Part shown: in pieces, positions 5,950-9,151 of the stretch
How the letters are laid out: each line of letters starts with the position of its first letter
Numbering within the stretch: position 1 is the first letter of the stretch
From: Chitinophagaceae bacterium
GTDB taxonomy: Bacteria > Bacteroidota > Bacteroidia > Chitinophagales > Chitinophagaceae
Assembly: GCA_947472635.1 (NCBI GenBank)
Contig: CANJDY010000090.1
Span: 1 to 9,151, forward strand
Direction of reading: 5' to 3'
Length of the DNA: 9,151 nt
Notes under the pieces: model-generated
The model's database searches: none
Seen by the model: the letters and a program-made list of their open reading frames with translations, nothing else
Told to the model about the DNA's origin: nothing
Position numbers and translations under genes: made by a program

Positions 5950-8262
5950 ATGAGGTTTAAATTTTTAATAGTTACTGCTTTGTTGCTGCTAATAGTTTTT
6001 AGCTGGATTTACCATATTCAGTCTGTAAATCAATCGGCTATCCCGCAATTGATCAGTTATAATTTTCATATTCGACCAATTTTATCCGATAAATGTTTTA
6101 AATGTCACGGCCCTGATAAAAACAAGCGGGAAGCGGGTTTGCGGCTTGATATGGAGGATTCTGCTTTTGCTCCTTTAAAGGAAACAAAAGGTGCTTTTGC
6201 ATTTGTTCCATTTAAACCAGAGGAGTCTGAAGTCTATAAACGGATCAGTTCTACTGATTCAGCTTATCAGATGCCATCACCATCTTCTCATTTAGGCCTG
6301 TTATCTTCTTATGAGATTGCCCTCTTTAAAAAATGGATAAGCCAAGGAGCTAAATACGAACGTCATTGGGCATTTGTTAAACCCATAAAGTTACCATTAC
6401 CCTCAATTGATAAAGGCCAGGTAGCTATTAATGCGATCGATAACTTTATTTTCAGTAAACAATCGCAGATGGGACTCTCACACAATGAAGAATCCGACAA
6501 GGAAAGGCTTTTAAAAAGGTTGTCGCTCGATCTTACAGGTTTACTCCCCTCCGAAAAAATGATGTCCCAATTTTCAGCTAATCAATCTGCAACTGCCTAT
6601 GAAACGGCTGTTGATTTATTGTTGAGTTCACCAGCTTATGGAGAAAAAATGGCGGTTCATTGGTTGGATATATCGCGTTATGCCGATAGCTTTGGTTACC
6701 AGGATGATGATTTTAGAACCCAGTGGGCATGGCGTGATTGGGTAATTCATGCTTTCAATAAAAACATTCCATACAATACATTTTTAACTTGGCAAATTGC
6801 TGGTGATATGTTGCCCAATGCTACTAAAGAACAAATGCTGGCCACTGCATTTTTGCGCAATCATAAAATTACGGAAGAAGGGGGCGTTATTTCCGAGGAG
6901 TATCGCGTTGCCTACAATATTGATAAAACCAAAACCTTTGGGAAGGGGATTTTGGGTTTAACGCTAGAATGTGCGCAATGCCATGATCATAAGTATGATC
7001 CGATTTCTCAAAAAGAATATTACCAAATGTTTTCGTTTTTTAATAATACGAAAGAAGTGGGTTTTGATGGTGATGTGGGTTCATTAAAACCTGCCAAAGC
7101 TCCCATATTAACTATTTCTGATGCTGACAAAAGTCTTTTGACCTTCCTTAATAAAAAAGATACTGGCAATTTGTTTGTTTCTGTAATGGGAGAAAATGAT
7201 ACTTTACGCCGTACCTATGTACTTGACCGTGGTGTATACGATCATCCTTCTACTGAAGTATTTCCAGCTGCATTAAAATCTGTATTGGCTTTTGATACTG
7301 CTAAAAATAACCGCAATAGGGTGGGCTTAGCTGCTTGGACAGTAAGCAAAGATAATCCGCTAACTGCCAGGGTATTTGTAAACCATATTTGGCAAGAAAT
7401 TTTTGGAAGGGGACTGGTAAAAACTGCCGGAGATTTTGGCATGCAGGGAGAATTGCCTACTCATCCCGAATTGCTTGATTGGTTAGCGGTAGATTTTAAG
7501 GAGCATGGCTGGGATATCAAGCGCTTAATGAAACAGATTGTTTTGTCTGCTACTTATCGCCAATCATCGAAAATAAACGTGGAGAATTACAAAAAAGATC
7601 CGGAAAATATTTATCTTACCCGTGCTTTGCGTCAAAAAGTGAAAGCTGAGTTTGTAAGGGATATCATTTTATCAGGTAGTGGCTTATTGGTGAGCACCAT
7701 TGGTGGGCCAAGTGTTAAACCATACCAGCCGCTAGGACTTTGGGAAATGGCAAGTTCTGGTAGGGGAGGATTGAAAACCTATATGCAAGATAAGGGGGAA
7801 GATTTGTATCGTAGGGGGATGTATACTTTTATTAAATTAACAGTGCCACCTCCTAGCATGATATTATTTGATGGCAGTAATCGTGATCAATGCGAAGTGA
7901 CACGCTCTCAGACCAATACTCCCTTACAGGCATTGATGATGATGAATGATCCTACGGTACTGGAAGCTTCGAGAGTGCTTGCTCAAAACCTAGTGAAGCA
8001 AAAGTTGTCGCCGGAGCGGACTATTAAAATGGCCTTTCACCGTATTATTTGTAGGGTGGCAGGTAATAAAGAATATAGTATTTTGAAATCTTATTATGAT
8101 GACCAATTGCAACAATTTTTCAAAAAACATTTGGATGCCACTGTCACCTTGAATGTTGGAGAATTCCCTTTTGACAAAAATGCGGATATTAATGCAACTG
8201 CTGCACTGATGAAAGTAATTACAATTATTTATAACATGGAAGAAGCAATCGTAAAATCTTGA
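5950..8262 (+). CDS. PSCyt1-DUF1549-DUF1553 (PSD1) cytochrome-like protein, second tandem copy
   Basis: This 770-residue paralogue of the preceding gene is roughly 85% identical by eye and colinear without gaps after the N-terminus. The N-terminal hydrophobic segment (about 4-20) has no cysteine before the haem motif, so it cannot be a lipoprotein; it is either an uncleaved membrane anchor or a secreted form. CFKCH is at 49-53 in the PSCyt1 domain, DUF1549 spans about 162-369 with CAQCH at 341-345, and DUF1553 about 455-743. Residues before the second CxxCH (EEYRVAYNID, GLTLECAQCH) look closer to the wider family consensus than those of the first copy. The stop codon is 2 bases before a DUF1501 start, the usual pairing for this family, so the two are very probably co-transcribed and translationally coupled. 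Covalent haem attachment is expected from the motifs but unproven, and enzymatic activity is unknown. Confidence 0.91.
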   Translation: MRFKFLIVTALLLLIVFSWIYHIQSVNQSAIPQLISYNFHIRPILSDKCFKCHGPDKNKREAGLRLDMEDSAFAPLKETKGAFAFVPFKPEESEVYKRISSTDSAYQMPSPSSHLGLLSSYEIALFKKWISQGAKYERHWAFVKPIKLPLPSIDKGQVAINAIDNFIFSKQSQMGLSHNEESDKERLLKRLSLDLTGLLPSEKMMSQFSANQSATAYETAVDLLLSSPAYGEKMAVHWLDISRYADSFGYQDDDFRTQWAWRDWVIHAFNKNIPYNTFLTWQIAGDMLPNATKEQMLATAFLRNHKITEEGGVISEEYRVAYNIDKTKTFGKGILGLTLECAQCHDHKYDPISQKEYYQMFSFFNNTKEVGFDGDVGSLKPAKAPILTISDADKSLLTFLNKKDTGNLFVSVMGENDTLRRTYVLDRGVYDHPSTEVFPAALKSVLAFDTAKNNRNRVGLAAWTVSKDNPLTARVFVNHIWQEIFGRGLVKTAGDFGMQGELPTHPELLDWLAVDFKEHGWDIKRLMKQIVLSATYRQSSKINVENYKKDPENIYLTRALRQKVKAEFVRDIILSGSGLLVSTIGGPSVKPYQPLGLWEMASSGRGGLKTYMQDKGEDLYRRGMYTFIKLTVPPPSMILFDGSNRDQCEVTRSQTNTPLQALMMMNDPTVLEASRVLAQNLVKQKLSPERTIKMAFHRIICRVAGNKEYSILKSYYDDQLQQFFKKHLDATVTLNVGEFPFDKNADINATAALMKVITIIYNMEEAIVKS

Positions 8263-8264
8263 TT

Positions 8265-9151
8265 ATGAAAAAAGAATTATTAGAATACAGCCTTAATTTT
8301 AATCGGAGGCGTTTTCTTTCAAAAATGAGTTTGGGTATTGGAAGTGTTGCCTTGGGTTCACTATTAATACCGGATCTATTTGGCGAAAAAACCCCTGAGG
8401 AAATGATATTATCAGGATTACCTCATTTTGCCCCCAAAGCAAAGCGAGTCATTTATCTTTTTCAAAATGGTGCCCCTTCGCAATTAGATTTATTTGATTA
8501 CAAGCCTAAGCTTCAGGAAATGTTTGGCCAGGATCTTCCTGAATCTATTCGCAATGGGCAGCGACTAACGGGCATGACTGCAAGTCAAAAAACATTCCCT
8601 TTGGCTCCTTCCATATTTAACTTTAACCAGCATGGTCAAGCAAAAGCTTGGATGAGTGAACTGCTTCCTCATACCGCCAAAGTGGTGGATGATTTGTGTG
8701 TGATTAAAAGTATGTATACTGAAGCAATTAATCACGACCCAGCACTTACTTTTTTACAAACCGGTGCCCAAGTAGGTAATCGGCCTAGCCTAGGATCCTG
8801 GTTGAGTTATGGTTTGGGAAGTGAAAATAAAAATTTACCTGCTTTTTGCGTGCTATTATCCAAAGGAAAGGGAAATGGACAGGGTGTATATTCAAAATTA
8901 TGGTCCAATGGATTTCTTGATTCTATTCATCAAGGTGTACAATTCAGTAGTGGGGATAGCCCTGTATTGTATTTAAACAATCCTGAAAGTATCAATAAAA
9001 CAGACCGCAGAAAAATGCTCGATAAATTAGAGCAATTAAATGCTGAAACTTTTAATGAATCAGGCGATCCTGAGGTGAATGCGAAAGTGCAACAATATGA
9101 AATGGCTTATCGCATGCAGACAGCGGTACCAGAAATCACTGACCTTAGCAA
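8265..9151 (+). CDS. DUF1501 protein with Tat signal, N-terminal part (3' end outside window)
   Basis: An open frame of 295 codons runs from ATG 8265 to the window edge without a stop; full-length DUF1501 proteins are usually around 450-490 residues. Residues 14-18 (RRRFL) followed by a small hydrophobic stretch form a twin-arginine signal, so the folded protein is exported by Tat. The domain shows the family pattern: AKRVIYLFQNGAPSQLDLFD at 59-78 (usually a GGPS-type motif), NHDPALTF from 156, and RPSLGSWLSYGLG soon after. DUF1501 has been placed in the alkaline-phosphatase/sulfatase-like superfamily, but its substrate is unknown. It starts 2 bases after the second PSCyt1-DUF1549-DUF1553 gene with no Shine-Dalgarno of its own, suggesting translation by re-initiation and a shared operon. 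Start choice is firm because it places the twin arginines near residue 14 and follows the upstream stop directly. Confidence 0.9.
   Translation, partial: MKKELLEYSLNFNRRRFLSKMSLGIGSVALGSLLIPDLFGEKTPEEMILSGLPHFAPKAKRVIYLFQNGAPSQLDLFDYKPKLQEMFGQDLPESIRNGQRLTGMTASQKTFPLAPSIFNFNQHGQAKAWMSELLPHTAKVVDDLCVIKSMYTEAINHDPALTFLQTGAQVGNRPSLGSWLSYGLGSENKNLPAFCVLLSKGKGNGQGVYSKLWSNGFLDSIHQGVQFSSGDSPVLYLNNPESINKTDRRKMLDKLEQLNAETFNESGDPEVNAKVQQYEMAYRMQTAVPEITDLS

Larger units (their letters stand above)
3468..8266 (+). repeat. Tandem gene duplication with two high-identity tracts
   Basis: The repeat units are 3468-5790 and 5950-8266, separated by 159 bases and offset by 2476 bases after the N-terminal codons. 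Homology starts essentially at CTATATG around the start codons and stops 4 bases after the stop codons (TGATTAT). Most of the unit is about 74-86% identical in sampled stretches. Two tracts stand out: 4500-4741 versus 6976-7217 (9 mismatches in 242) and 4939-5095 versus 7415-7571 (7 in 157). Counts were done by eye. Confidence 0.85.

Noticed and set aside
3468..8266. Tandem duplication as a mobile element or composite transposon
   Set aside because: No transposase, no terminal inverted repeats and no target-site duplications were seen; the units match gene boundaries instead.

Overview
The window looks like chromosomal DNA from a Bacteroidota bacterium, possibly of the Chitinophagaceae type. 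The evidence is AT-rich DNA, start codons with A/T-rich leaders and no clear Shine-Dalgarno sequence, a Bacteroidota-like promoter candidate (TTTG, 21 bases, then TAnnTTTT), and the gene content. This lineage call is an inference; no rRNA or tRNA is present to confirm it. All five genes are on the + strand and both ends of the window cut a gene.

Left part (1-3102): the C-terminal half of a GH125 exo-alpha-1,6-mannosidase, then, 115 bases later, a complete secreted multidomain GH20 beta-N-acetylhexosaminidase. Together these fit trimming of N-glycan-like or mannose/HexNAc-containing glycans outside the cytoplasm. A 365-base AT-rich gap (3103-3467) follows, with no convincing gene and a small hairpin near its right end.

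Right part (3468-9151): two tandem, gap-free paralogues (772 and 770 aa, roughly 85% identical by eye) of the family with an N-terminal planctomycete-type cytochrome C domain (PSCyt1) followed by DUF1549 and DUF1553 (PSD1). The second copy is followed after 2 bases by a Tat-exported DUF1501 protein that runs off the window. The DUF1549/DUF1553 plus DUF1501 pair is abundant in Planctomycetes and Verrucomicrobia, its biochemistry is largely unknown, and it often lies near sulfatases and glycoside hydrolases.

The most interesting signals are in the duplicated pair. Two short tracts (about 240 and 157 bases) are about 95-96% identical between copies, while immediate flanks are about 74-82%, which points to gene conversion. 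One tract begins inside the second CxxCH motif. The copies also differ in their N-terminal anchor (Cys22 in the first, no cysteine in the second) and in a cluster of substitutions just before the second CxxCH. A reasonable working idea is an envelope-located, haem-containing pair of variants serving one DUF1501 partner in glycan breakdown; that role is inference only.
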